A stretch of DNA of 32,279 bases from Siminovitchia fordii DSM 16014 = CIP 108821 (GCF_000374565.1 NZ_KB894717.1:1-32279), one strand, 5' to 3'. Positions 8,881 through 17,127 are shown, counted from the stretch's first letter. The notes: generated by a model from the sequence alone, not told the origin. Numbers and translations: made by a program.

Positions 8881-8939
8881 AAAACCGTCAGTGCTAATCT
8901 GCAGATATATATCTGTCAGGTTTGTGCTGGCGTTTTTTT
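8881..8939 (+). terminator. Terminator after the DUF2294 gene
   Basis: An outer imperfect stem (AAAAC-CGTCAG with CTGGCGTTTT) encloses the perfect inner palindrome CAGATATATATCTG and ends in a T7 run. It stops 31 bases before the next start codon, so it could also act as an attenuator in the leader of the next operon. Confidence 0.6.
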
Positions 8940-8969
8940 ATATTAAGAAAACAAAAGGGAGGAAAATTC

Positions 8970-9992
8970 ATGTATACAATTGAGGATGTTTTAAAGGCAT
9001 TGGATGAGATAACAGGAGGGAGAGTGATTCAGTCACTCAACGAAGTGTACAAGCAGGAGCATCCATTTGTTATTAAAAAATCTTCCAATATTCCAGGAAA
9101 AGACATCATTGAAACCCCAGGATTGGTTTATGGAGACAGGAACAGAAAGGTGAAGAAGCTTGCCGTAACAATGACAATGACAGAGGGATCGATCGAACTT
9201 GCCGGTGCAACCGGGGTAGATGCCATTGTTGCTCACCATCCCATTGCAGAGGCGGCGAATTCCGGTGGTGTTACCTTGAAAAATTATCTCGATTTATACA
9301 ATATTTCGGCATTCGAACTTCATGAAGCGTTTCACGGACTACATCCCGGAATTTCTTTCTTACACGGGCATGAGGTATACCGTACCGACATTTCGTACGG
9401 GGGACTTGAAGGGAATGTGTTGTTTGTCGGAAAGGTCCTGCCTGGTGTAAACACACTCGGTGATATTTTGAACCGCCTGCATTCCTTTATGGGATTGGAA
9501 GAGGAAAATAATCTCCTATTCTTAGAAAAAGAAATTCGAAAAAATTCAGCTATGACGGAAACAAGTGTGGTGACTCGTGGAAGAATTCTCCGGGGTGAAG
9601 CAGAAAGTCCAGTGAATAACATTATTCATTTTTTTCCCCATACTGGCTTTACGCCTGACCATTTACGGCAGGTAGCGAAAGAACATCCGGAAGCTGATAC
9701 CGTCCTTGCTTCGATTAGCCGTGTGTACGACGGACATGAACTGATCCGGACAGCGGAAGAATTGAAGTTGAACTTTCTCGTCGGAAACTGTCATGTACTG
9801 GAGATACTGGAAAATGGACTTCCTCTCGCCTACGCACTTGACATGCTTCTTCCCGGTGTTGAGGTAGTGGTTTTTAGGGAACGGGTAACAAGTCTGCCGG
9901 CAAGAGCAGTTGGAACACCGCAAATGATGGAATATGCAGAGAAAATGGCGTCAAAGTATTTGGTGAAAAAGAAGCTTGCTGAACTATCATAA
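8970..9992 (+). CDS. NIF3-like (DUF34) dinuclear-metal protein
   Basis: A 340-residue cytosolic protein of the NIF3/DUF34 superfamily, whose members bind two metals and whose activity is debated (older annotation: GTP cyclohydrolase type 2). The metal motif IVAHHP is at residues 87-91, followed by a second histidine-rich part, ELHEAFHGLHPGISFLHGHE, and VGNCHVLEILENG near the C-terminus. ATG 8970 has GGGAGG eight bases upstream; the open frame before it overlaps the terminator. The gene is 17 bases upstream of a GATE-domain membrane protein, suggesting a joint function. It differs enough from housekeeping YqfO that I give no symbol. Confidence 0.85.
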   Translation: MYTIEDVLKALDEITGGRVIQSLNEVYKQEHPFVIKKSSNIPGKDIIETPGLVYGDRNRKVKKLAVTMTMTEGSIELAGATGVDAIVAHHPIAEAANSGGVTLKNYLDLYNISAFELHEAFHGLHPGISFLHGHEVYRTDISYGGLEGNVLFVGKVLPGVNTLGDILNRLHSFMGLEEENNLLFLEKEIRKNSAMTETSVVTRGRILRGEAESPVNNIIHFFPHTGFTPDHLRQVAKEHPEADTVLASISRVYDGHELIRTAEELKLNFLVGNCHVLEILENGLPLAYALDMLLPGVEVVVFRERVTSLPARAVGTPQMMEYAEKMASKYLVKKKLAELS

Positions 9993-10009
9993 TAAAGGAG
10001 TGAATGAAA

Positions 10010-11134
10010 ATGGGTGAAATTAAGCCTCTTGTAAAAGATGAAGTTTCTCTGGAGGAAGCTGTCAGCCAACCGGTTCTCCGGAAAAAGAAATGGGAAAAAA
10101 TTGAATTGGTGGGCCTCGCCTTAATTATTGCCTCATTGTCAGTCATGATGATCTCCCCAGGTACATTAGCAGGTTTGTTTACCGCGATGGTTGATAAGGT
10201 GTTCCCTGTTGTTGTCGAGGTGTTTTTAACAGGAACAGTCGGAGTCACAATCATTGTCAGTGTTGTTATTGGCAGGACGCTGGAAAGACTCGGATTTACG
10301 GATGCTCTGATCCGAGTCTTTCTTCCAGTAACTAAGCTGCTGAAAATAAATTCAGCTGTCCTGATTCCGAGCATTTATAATATCCTTGGGGATATTAACG
10401 CAGCCGGAAAAATCTCAGGACCCATACTTGTCCGGTCAGGAGCCACAAAGTCGGAGCAAAAGATGGCGGTTGCTACAATGGTGCAGTCGCAACAGTCATT
10501 TTCCACTTTCATGTTGGGAATGCTCGCATTGACCGCTGTCGGTGTCAATGCATTTGTAGTTGTCATAGTAGCTGTATTCTTGCCTGTGGTTGTCGCACCG
10601 TTTATTTTGTCAAAGACGATTTATCGTGATACAAAAGCAGTCGATATTGAAAACTTGCCGAAGTTCACTCCCACAACAGGGCCTTTGCCCACTCTGTTCA
10701 ACGCTGCCCGTGAAGGAGCGGAATTGGTATTTCTTTTGATCATCCCTGCAGTGGCTGCAGTCTTCGCGGTGATTGGTGTCTTGGAATACATTGGTGTATG
10801 GAAGTCGATTGAATCTGTGTTATCTGCAGGTTTGCTTGCGCTGAATATTGATCCGGAAACAGGTATCCTTTCCATACTGGCAACACCCACATTAGCAATG
10901 GCTCAATTGTCGGAGACTGCTGCCACAATGGATCCGCGTCTAGTCATAGGATCCTTTGTTCTGGCATCCTCAGGTTTGCCGCTGTCATCGATCTTTGGCC
11001 AAATCCCTGTTATTTGGGCGGCAAATTCTGATCTAAACGAAAGGGAAGCCATGACGGCTGCCGTCATTGGAATTGTCATGCGTCTGATCACAGCATTCTT
11101 GGTTGTATATTTTTTAACGCCCATATTAGTTTGA
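10010..11134 (+). CDS. Nucleoside-recognition (GATE) domain membrane protein
   Basis: A 374-residue membrane protein with a charged N-terminal tail of about 35 residues and eight to ten helices. The segments LIPSIYNILGDINAAGKISGP and FVLASSGLPLSSIFGQIP are typical of the GATE-type core shared by nucleoside transporters and spore maturation proteins. It probably moves a small molecule across the membrane; the substrate is unknown. I chose the second ATG (10010), nine bases after AAAGGAG, over ATG 10004, which is only three bases away. It forms a two-gene operon with the NIF3-like gene and converges on the gene at 11140, with five bases between the stops. Confidence 0.85.
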   Translation: MGEIKPLVKDEVSLEEAVSQPVLRKKKWEKIELVGLALIIASLSVMMISPGTLAGLFTAMVDKVFPVVVEVFLTGTVGVTIIVSVVIGRTLERLGFTDALIRVFLPVTKLLKINSAVLIPSIYNILGDINAAGKISGPILVRSGATKSEQKMAVATMVQSQQSFSTFMLGMLALTAVGVNAFVVVIVAVFLPVVVAPFILSKTIYRDTKAVDIENLPKFTPTTGPLPTLFNAAREGAELVFLLIIPAVAAVFAVIGVLEYIGVWKSIESVLSAGLLALNIDPETGILSILATPTLAMAQLSETAATMDPRLVIGSFVLASSGLPLSSIFGQIPVIWAANSDLNEREAMTAAVIGIVMRLITAFLVVYFLTPILV

Positions 11135-11139
11135 TTCAT

Positions 11140-11598
11140 TTATTTCTTCAGTAAGTAAAATAAATCGATCTGAAATTGGTTTTTCTGGATATTTTGAACA
11201 GAGTGTGGATCAAAGTAAAGAACAGTGTCCCGAGTAACGCTATCTTTTCTTTTCCACATTTTTATAAAACTTGTTTGGTATATTGTATCCACCATGCTGG
11301 ATTTGGGAACAGTAATGTCTAAACGGAGGGTTGACGGGGGATCTTTTGGACAGGAAACGAGATGGCAATGCTCGGACTGCAGGGGTTCGAAGGCATTTAT
11401 TGTTTCATCTGATATATGATGGATTCTTCCGGTACCTGTAAGAATTTTATTTGGGAGAATCATGCCGGCTTTATAAAAAATATCTTTGCCGATGGAGGAA
11501 GGTATTTTCGCTTGGTTCCATACTATAGCGATTGAAAAAGACGCACCCGGCAAAATGGTCCATGCCCTTTGCGTGATCAACTCAAACCCAATAAGCAT
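11140..11598 (-). CDS. Hypothetical protein, 152 residues
   Basis: I do not recognise this protein. It is soluble in character, with no signal peptide or long hydrophobic segment, a proline- and serine-rich middle, and a basic C-terminal third (FIKMWKRKDSVTRDTVLY). AAGGAGG stands ten bases before ATG 11598, no better frame exists on either strand, and the ORF fills the gap between its neighbours, which together support a real gene. It converges on the GATE-domain gene and is divergent from yyaC. Confidence 0.6.
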   Translation of the reverse strand: MLIGFELITQRAWTILPGASFSIAIVWNQAKIPSSIGKDIFYKAGMILPNKILTGTGRIHHISDETINAFEPLQSEHCHLVSCPKDPPSTLRLDITVPKSSMVDTIYQTSFIKMWKRKDSVTRDTVLYFDPHSVQNIQKNQFQIDLFYLLKK

Positions 11599-11643
11599 AA
11601 GGATCAGGCCTCCTTAATCAATTATATGAAAAATATGAACGAA

Positions 11644-11668
11644 GAAGACCGGCCGGGGGCCGGTCTTC
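11644..11668. terminator. Perfect 11-bp GC-rich hairpin
   Basis: GAAGACCGGCC-GGG-GGCCGGTCTTC is a perfect 11-bp stem with a three-base loop, followed on the plus strand by ATTTATT. It lies between two divergent starts, so it would stop only rightward transcription that has crossed the 11140-11598 gene in antisense. On the minus strand it would sit in that gene's leader. Confidence 0.6.
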
Positions 11669-11779
11669 ATTTATTAATGAAAACTGCACGTAAATGGTCT
11701 GTTTTCGATCCCGGCAATCTCTAAAAGGTGAGAACTGCTCAGGTTCTTAGGTATAATATTTTTAGAGGAGGGAAAGCGG

Positions 11780-12346
11780 ATGCGCGTTCTATTTGGACGA
11801 AGAAAAAAGAAGGCCTCTAACAAGCTGTTTTCCATATCTGTCGATGGGGATGGTATAGATATAATGGCGGATATGATCACTGAAATTCTCAGTACCTCCA
11901 CCCAAAAGGACATTATCTTCCTTTGCGTTGGTTCCCGCCGTTCAACGGGAGACTCTTTGGGACCTATAGTAGGGACCCTGCTTAAAGAAAAAGATCTGGC
12001 TTTTCATATATTTGGTACATTGGACGCTCCTGTCCACGCATTAAACTTAAGTGATACCCTGAAAAAAATACAAAACAAGTTTGCTTCCCCACACATTTTC
12101 CCGATTGATGCAAGCCTGGGTGATGCTTCTCAGGTAGGCAAAATTCACTTGATAAAAGGCCCTCTTATCCCTGGAAGAGCCGCCAATAAACCTCTACAAT
12201 CAATCGGTAATCACCATTTAAGAGCTGTAGTCAATGAACTGGATCCATTGCTGCCGGTAAAAGCTTTAGATGAGGCCAAAGCAGAGGATGTTGAACGGCT
12301 GGCTACGTTAATCACCGCGGTCCTCAGCCGAGTTAAAATAAAGTGA
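11780..12346 (+). CDS. yyaC: Sporulation protein YyaC (DUF1256, GPR-protease-like fold)
   Basis: A soluble 188-residue protein with the DUF1256 core IIFLCVGSRRSTGDSLGPIV (near residue 50) and the later FPIDASLGDASQVGKI. The fold is related to the germination protease GPR, which degrades small acid-soluble spore proteins; what YyaC itself does is not settled. A GAGGAGGG ribosome binding site precedes ATG 11780. TATAAT lies at 11752-11757 with no clear -35. The protein is slightly shorter than its B. subtilis homologue but shows no truncation. It precedes the GntR regulator gene, which has its own promoter. Confidence 0.9.
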   Translation: MRVLFGRRKKKASNKLFSISVDGDGIDIMADMITEILSTSTQKDIIFLCVGSRRSTGDSLGPIVGTLLKEKDLAFHIFGTLDAPVHALNLSDTLKKIQNKFASPHIFPIDASLGDASQVGKIHLIKGPLIPGRAANKPLQSIGNHHLRAVVNELDPLLPVKALDEAKAEDVERLATLITAVLSRVKIK

Positions 12347-12360
12347 AGAACATCCATTAT

Positions 12361-12405
12361 TTGATATTTACAGAAAAATCAAGTATAATTTGTATATAGT
12401 ATACC
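12361..12405 (+). promoter_or_regulatory. gntR promoter with operator 1
   Basis: TTGATA (12361-12366) and TATAAT (12384-12389) are 17 bases apart. Immediately downstream, TGTATATAGTATACC (12391-12405), on its complement GGTATACTATATACA, covers the expected start point and matches the operator seen at seven other promoters in this window. This position suggests that the regulator represses its own gene. Confidence 0.75.
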
Positions 12406-12445
12406 GGAATAAAATCAATAAACTGCAAAGAGGGGAGGATCCATT

Positions 12446-13126
12446 TTGTCGAGCTGGACAGAGGAAAGTCTACTCTCCATTCGCGAGAGAGCGTACAGAC
12501 ATCTTAAAAACCTGATTTTGGAAGGAGAATTAAAAACGGGAGATCGCTTGATTGAGCGTGAGCTTGCAGAGAAGTTGAAAATAAGCCGGACGCCAATCCG
12601 CGAAGCCCTGTTTCGACTAGAATCCCAAGGTTTTGTGAAAACCATCCCGAGAAAAGGGGTAATGGTTGCAGATATATCTGAAAAAGAAATTTTAGAAACG
12701 TTCACTATCCTGTCTTCTTTGGAGTCTTTGGCGGCTAAACTTGCGGCTCAAAAGCTGGATGAAGCGACGGAAAAGAAATTTAAAGAATGTATTGAAAGAG
12801 TGGAAGAGCAGCTGAAAAGTCCAGATGTTAATTACGCTGAGTTGCATAGCGAATTGAATTATCTCCTCTACAGTGCTGCCAAAAATTCCAAGCTATATGA
12901 AATATTGGGAGGACTGACAGATTACATCCGTGCCTTTGCAAAGACAGGCTTTAAGAAGGAAGGCTGGCCAAAGCAATCGATGGAAGAACACTTGGCCATC
13001 ATGAGAGCGATCTGCAACAAGGAAGTGGAGATGGCGGAGTATTTAACCAAAATCCATATTGAAAACTCCAAAAATGCGTATATAGAAGCAACCACTGGTA
13101 AAAAAGAGATTTCAACAAGCATATAA
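12446..13126 (+). CDS. GntR-family transcriptional regulator, FCD (FadR-type) subfamily
   Basis: A 226-residue DNA-binding regulator. The N-terminal winged helix spans about residues 10-75, with the recognition-helix region LAEKLKISRTPIREALFRLE and the wing IPRKGVMV. The C-terminal two thirds form an all-helical FCD ligand domain with the histidines expected for metal-assisted acid binding (HSELNYLLY, EEHLAIMRA, HIENSK). The start is TTG 12446, after GGGGAGGA. FCD regulators commonly bind TGGTATACCA-like palindromes, which is what recurs across the next 10 kb, so this is the likely regulator of that region. Its ligand is unknown. Confidence 0.93.
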   Translation: MSSWTEESLLSIRERAYRHLKNLILEGELKTGDRLIERELAEKLKISRTPIREALFRLESQGFVKTIPRKGVMVADISEKEILETFTILSSLESLAAKLAAQKLDEATEKKFKECIERVEEQLKSPDVNYAELHSELNYLLYSAAKNSKLYEILGGLTDYIRAFAKTGFKKEGWPKQSMEEHLAIMRAICNKEVEMAEYLTKIHIENSKNAYIEATTGKKEISTSI

Positions 13127-13135
13127 GAAAAGAAG

Positions 13136-13172
13136 GATCAGATCCATTAGGGAGTCTGATCTCTTTGTTTTT
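13136..13172 (+). terminator. Terminator of gntR
   Basis: GATCAGA (13136-13142) pairs with TCTGATC (13155-13161), followed by a T-rich tail. It starts ten bases after the gntR stop. Confidence 0.75.
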
Positions 13173-13204
13173 GTTTAGTAAGTTGTGAATGACTCCTTTA
13201 TCAT

Positions 13205-13548
13205 TTAATGTTCGCCCAGCTCTGATGTACAGGAAGTACTAGTCCGGGCGAAGAGACCGGACGTCACTGCTTGAGCCTGCAGAGTGCCATCTGCGCAAGA
13301 ATAAGCCAATCGCTGCAAAAGGCAAAAGACCCTTTTTCAAGCTCGCCCAGCTTTGCGCCGATAAGCAGACATCTCGTTTATCTCGTCGAGGTACTTTTGT
13401 CTAACGCGGAAGGCAGGGGCTTGAGGTTGCTTCGGTCGATCTAAGGTTAAAGGACGACTTCACTGGACTCTTCTCCGTCACATTTCGACCTAAACAGCCC
13501 TTCGATTCTGTCTTGTGTCGATGAACAGGCCCTTGTGCTTTTTTCTTA
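13205..13548. other. GC-rich, non-coding, highly structured block
   Basis: About 340 bases with higher GC than the surroundings and stops in all six frames. Perfect or near-perfect stems include TTCGCCC (13211-13217) with GGGCGAA (13246-13252), and CTTG-N5-GCAGA with TCTGC-N-CAAG (13273-13302). The 13-mer TCGCCCAGCTYTG occurs twice (13212 and 13343). It abuts a truncated NAD-binding gene. It could be a structured RNA, a small non-autonomous mobile element or a dispersed repeat; I cannot name it. Confidence 0.5.
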
Positions 13549-13619
13549 CCATCTGAAATAAGAGAAGCGATATCTTTACCGAGGGTTCCATAGCCGATCA
13601 TTCCTGCTTTTAGCATCAA
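13545..13619 (-). pseudogene. 5' fragment of an NAD-binding dehydrogenase gene (aspartate dehydrogenase-like)
   Basis: The first 25 codons, including KAGMIGYGTLGKDIASLI and SDGK, form the opening strand and glycine-rich loop (GYGTLG) of a Rossmann NAD-binding domain, close in style to L-aspartate dehydrogenase N-termini. The frame then runs into the GC-rich block at about 13548, loses all family character and stops at 13401. The rest of the gene is not in the window. The likely cause is an insertion or deletion at that junction. Confidence 0.55.
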
Positions 13620-13722
13620 TAAGCCGACCTTTTCATTTCCTCTTATAAAAGAATTTTCAAAATCATTTGACTCAGCAGAAATAGGGTGTTATATTAATAA
13701 CCATTATAGCGAATATTTTCAA

Positions 13723-13750
13723 TTGTTTAAAGTGGTATACAAAATATAAT
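13723..13750 (+). promoter_or_regulatory. Promoter of permease A with operator 2
   Basis: TTGTTT (13723-13728) and TATAAT (13745-13750) are 16 bases apart. GGTATACAAAATATA (13734-13748) fills the spacer: the left half-site is perfect, the right half degenerate. A bound regulator would block polymerase directly. Confidence 0.65.
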
Positions 13751-13759
13751 ATTTAAAAT

Positions 13760-13780
13760 ACCGTCAATTTATTTGACGGT
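13760..13780 (+). promoter_or_regulatory. Hairpin at the 5' end of the permease A transcript
   Basis: ACCGTCAA-TTTAT-TTGACGGT is a perfect 8-bp stem whose left arm lies within a few bases of the expected transcription start, followed by TTATTTTTA. It could be an early attenuator-terminator or a structure protecting the 5' end. The leader then runs 110 bases to the start codon. Confidence 0.55.
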
Positions 13781-13892
13781 TTATTTTTACCGCTTGATTA
13801 AAACGCTTACAAAGGGGGGTATCCAGTCAAGGAGGAGGTGCCTACAGCCTAGGGAGATCAAAATTCGAATCAAACTTGGAGGGGTAAAGTTA

Positions 13893-15341
13893 ATGGAAAT
13901 CACATTAGCTCATTGGCTCTATTTGTTTGTAACAATCATTGTAATCGGAACAATGCTTTTCAGGCGCGGTGTTGTATTACCAATTATCATTGGAACTTTT
14001 CTTGTGGCTGCCGTATATAAGGGGGATGTCGTCAGTGGATTCCAAGCTGTGTTTAATGCAAATCTAGTGGCGGCAAAGGAACTTTTCAGCATTTTTCTCA
14101 TTATATCTCTCATGATTGCTTTGCTAAATGCATTAAAAGGGCTGGGGGCAGATCAACGGCTGATTATGCCGGTCCAAAAAATAATGGTTAACGGTCATGT
14201 ATCTTTTATCATACTGTTCGCAACCACCTACATTATTTCGCTGTTTTTTTGGCCGACTCCTGCAGTACCGCTTATTTGCGCTTTATTGGTTCCAGCAGCA
14301 GTGCGTGCAGGTGTTCCAGTTATGTCAGCAGCCATGGTTGTTGTCATATCAGGGCAGGGGATGGCATTGTCTTCAGACTATGTTATTCAAGTGGCTCCCG
14401 TCATTAGTGCAACAGCGGCAGGGGTAGACAAGGCATTAATTACCGATAAACTAATGGTTCTTTCCCTTATTACAGGATTCTGTGCACTTTCGATCGTTTA
14501 CTTATCTGCAAGAAAAGTGATGTCAAAGAAAATTGCTCAATCGGAAGAAAACATCAAGATGCAAGAAAATTTTTTCGAAGACGCAGGGGAGTTGGCTGCT
14601 ACAGTTGAAGATGACGCAGACATTGTTCAAAGGAAAGAAACATGGGGAAAAGTATTTGCAGTCATCGTGCCATTATCCATGCTTGCGGTCATGATCTACA
14701 TGTTCCAATTCAAAATAACTGGAGGGTCCGGTTTTGAGGGAACGGATGGCGCTGCATTTGTTGGAGGAGTAGCAACAATTCTGCTGGTACTGGCAACCAT
14801 CGCATTAAATCGTATCCATGCCCTTGATCAAATTAGTGAACATATAACGGATGGGTTTGTCTTCGCTTTTAAGGCAATGGCTCCCGTTATTCCGATTGCC
14901 GGATTCTTTTTTATGGGGAGCAGTGAATTTACACCAGCCATTCTGTCATTGAGCGAGGGTGCCGCAACACCAGCATTCCTGTTTGATACGATTCAAGCTG
15001 GACAAGTCTACATACCGCAAAACTCAATCTTTGCGGGGTACGGGATTCTTTTAATTGGAATCATCACAGGTTTAGATGGATCAGGCTTTTCAGGACTTCC
15101 ATTAACAGGTGCTTTATCAGGGGCATTGTCTTCCGGTGCAAACATCGATGCGTCCACTATGGCGGCCATCGGCCAGATGGGAGCTATTTGGACAGGAGGC
15201 GGAACAATCATTGCTTGGTCATCATTGGTGGCGGTTGCCGGATTCTTAAAAATATCACCGATCGAGTTGGCGCGCAAAAACTTCATACCTGTCATGATCA
15301 GTCTGTTGATCGCTACAACTGTCGCTATTTTAATATGGTAA
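13893..15341 (+). CDS. Permease A, ion-transporter-superfamily type, substrate unknown
   Basis: A 482-residue membrane protein with about 12-14 hydrophobic segments in two similar halves, split by a soluble, acidic loop near residues 215-255. The organisation, and half-membrane segments such as FFWPTPAVPLICALLVPAA and DGSGFSGLPLTGALSGALSS, resemble carboxylate permeases of the ion transporter superfamily. I cannot assign a subfamily or substrate. ATG 13893 has GGAGGGG eight bases upstream; an in-frame TTG at 13773 lies inside the leader hairpin and is rejected. Transcribed alone from a promoter with operator 2, so it probably imports the compound handled by the GntR-linked module. Confidence 0.8.
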   Translation: MEITLAHWLYLFVTIIVIGTMLFRRGVVLPIIIGTFLVAAVYKGDVVSGFQAVFNANLVAAKELFSIFLIISLMIALLNALKGLGADQRLIMPVQKIMVNGHVSFIILFATTYIISLFFWPTPAVPLICALLVPAAVRAGVPVMSAAMVVVISGQGMALSSDYVIQVAPVISATAAGVDKALITDKLMVLSLITGFCALSIVYLSARKVMSKKIAQSEENIKMQENFFEDAGELAATVEDDADIVQRKETWGKVFAVIVPLSMLAVMIYMFQFKITGGSGFEGTDGAAFVGGVATILLVLATIALNRIHALDQISEHITDGFVFAFKAMAPVIPIAGFFFMGSSEFTPAILSLSEGAATPAFLFDTIQAGQVYIPQNSIFAGYGILLIGIITGLDGSGFSGLPLTGALSGALSSGANIDASTMAAIGQMGAIWTGGGTIIAWSSLVAVAGFLKISPIELARKNFIPVMISLLIATTVAILIW

Positions 15342-15369
15342 AAAGATATTTGTACTGATATGGATGCCT

Positions 15370-15401
15370 GATTCCTTCATAAATGGAAGGAATCTTTTTT
15401 T
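15370..15401 (+). terminator. Terminator of permease A
   Basis: GATTCCTTC pairs perfectly with GAAGGAATC around a seven-base loop and is followed by T7. Between it and 15567 I see no gene. Confidence 0.9.
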
Positions 15402-15566
15402 GTTTAAAAGTTTGGGTTGAAAACTTTTTTAAGTCTCAGTTATAAGAAGCACAGCCTGGGGTTCAATTAGAAATCCAGCATTACAATTTGCCAATCAAAG
15501 ACTAACATACTCAATTTAAAAACTATTTTTCCCGAATCTCGACAACCCTCTATTTGAAGTTCAAGC

Positions 15567-15600
15567 AATAAAAAATAGGAGCTCATGATCAGGAACTCCC
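15567..15600 (-). terminator. Terminator of permease B
   Basis: On the minus strand GGAGTTC pairs with GAGCTCC (one wobble), followed by a TATTTTTTATT tract. It begins 12 bases after the permease B stop. Confidence 0.75.
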
Positions 15601-15611
15601 TTTCATTTTTT

Positions 15612-16988
15612 CTAGGTTAACCATTGCAACGATAACAAATAGATGATGGTGCAGCTGATATACACTAAAGTGAATGGCATGTTCCAGTTGGACACTTTAT
15701 AAGAGCTTTGCTTCACGATGTTGGACATCAGACCGATGGTCGCATTATAAGGCCCGATTAAAAATGCAGCAGAGGCTCCTGAAAGCATGGCGACTGTCAA
15801 TATATGGGCAGAGATGTGCGTGATATCCGGATTCAAGGTTTCGGCCATCAGAGCCAGCGTAACGGCGGGATGAAATCCCAGGAATGCAAAGGCCAATGGA
15901 ATTAGAGGCAGCATCATCAAAAAGAAATTTGCTCCAATTGCTCCAATCAAATCGATAATCCATACATTTACGACTTCATTGCTGTGTGATGTTTTTATGG
16001 CGGAGATAAAAAATCCTGCCGATAAAAATAAGAAAAATTGATCCTTCATTTTATTGGAAAAGGATTGAAAATGCTTTTGGAACGCTACTCCGAATTCTCT
16101 TCCCTTTTTTAAAAAAAGAGCCCAAGCAAACGAGAATGGAATAACTAATAGTGAGACAAGTGTTAAAAATGAATATGGGAGCCGCGATTCAGCAACGGAT
16201 ACGATTACTATGAAGATGATAATGGCTAGCAATATCTGAAAAATTCTTCTTGGATTACTGGGCTCTTTTTCAATTGTTGTGGAAGCCACTTCGTCTGCCG
16301 CAAGGGAAATTTGAAGACGTTTCTTCGAAATACGTGATCCCAGATACCAGTCAAGTGCTAAACCAAATATGCTGAGTGGAATAACATAAGGTAAAATCGA
16401 AACCCAGCTGACCCCAGTTACTCCGATGACTATTCCGACGATAGGTGTGACCGGTGCCCAAACGAGCGGCATGGCAAACCCCCTAGTAATAGCTCGGCTC
16501 ATGAAACGTTCGGAATGCTGGACTGGAAAACCCTCCAAAGCCGGCTTAATAGAATAGTAAGTCATCGGCAAAGTCGCCAGATTCATAAAGATACTGAAAA
16601 AGTAGGAAATTCCTGAAGTCAGCATGTATAAATGTCTGTTCGATTTGATTTTGTTATGTAGGATTGCCTGGATATCAAAGCTGTACTTTCCAAGAGTGAT
16701 GGGAATCCCCAGGATCGGGACTAGCGTGAACATCATAAGCAGGTCCAACATGGGACCGAAGGATAGAATATACTGCGGCCAGCTTACTCCGCTGTTCAAA
16801 AGGAGGAGTACTCCGGCCGCCAAAAACACGCTTCCCAAAACTTGAACGAACCTTGATACTTTAAAAAATGTACAAAGGACAATGATCATACACAGGACTG
16901 AAATCATGGCGAGCAACCCCGGTGATGGGACCAGGATGGCAAGAAAATATAAAATGAATACAAACAAAAATAAAGAATTCAACATCAT
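15612..16988 (-). CDS. Permease B, ion-transporter-superfamily type, substrate unknown
   Basis: A 458-residue membrane protein with about 11-12 hydrophobic segments and short loops. The paired motifs FAMPLVWAPVTPIVGIVIG and MLSGASAAFLIGPYNATIGL, one in each half, look like the re-entrant substrate and ion sites of ion-transporter-superfamily carriers. It is not similar enough to permease A to be a recent duplicate. AAGGAGG precedes two adjacent ATG codons (16988 and 16985). Its promoter overlaps operator 3 on the opposite strand from the rest, so the same regulator probably controls it. It may be a second importer or an exporter of a pathway product. Confidence 0.8.
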   Translation of the reverse strand: MMLNSLFLFVFILYFLAILVPSPGLLAMISVLCMIIVLCTFFKVSRFVQVLGSVFLAAGVLLLLNSGVSWPQYILSFGPMLDLLMMFTLVPILGIPITLGKYSFDIQAILHNKIKSNRHLYMLTSGISYFFSIFMNLATLPMTYYSIKPALEGFPVQHSERFMSRAITRGFAMPLVWAPVTPIVGIVIGVTGVSWVSILPYVIPLSIFGLALDWYLGSRISKKRLQISLAADEVASTTIEKEPSNPRRIFQILLAIIIFIVIVSVAESRLPYSFLTLVSLLVIPFSFAWALFLKKGREFGVAFQKHFQSFSNKMKDQFFLFLSAGFFISAIKTSHSNEVVNVWIIDLIGAIGANFFLMMLPLIPLAFAFLGFHPAVTLALMAETLNPDITHISAHILTVAMLSGASAAFLIGPYNATIGLMSNIVKQSSYKVSNWNMPFTLVYISCTIIYLLSLQWLT

Positions 16989-17031
16989 CCAGCCTCCTTA
17001 TTAAGAATAGAATATGTTGTGAAACATATTC

Positions 17032-17063
17032 GGTATACAATAAAGGCGAACTTTCGAAAACAA
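17032..17063 (-). promoter_or_regulatory. Promoter of permease B with operator 3
   Basis: On the minus strand TTGTTT (17063-17058) and TTGTAT (17040-17035) are 17 bases apart. The operator-like GGTATACAATAAAGG (17032-17046, plus strand) overlaps the -10: its left half is perfect and its right half degenerate. Confidence 0.55.
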
Positions 17064-17083
17064 TTAATCATATTATATATTTA

Positions 17084-17127
17084 TTTTGGTATATTGTATA
17101 CCAAAATAAAATAATACCTGATATAAT
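17084..17127 (+). promoter_or_regulatory. Promoter of the 28-codon ORF with operator 4
   Basis: TTTTGGTATA-TTG-TATACCAAAA (17084-17106) is a perfect palindrome with ten-base arms, the most symmetrical site in the window. An extended -10, TGATATAAT (17119-17127), follows with the operator over its -35 region. The start codon is 33 bases after the -10. Confidence 0.7.

Noticed and set aside
9374-9388. GGTATACCGTACC as a ninth GntR operator
   Set aside because: It lies inside the NIF3-like coding region, the right half does not match, and no promoter is near.
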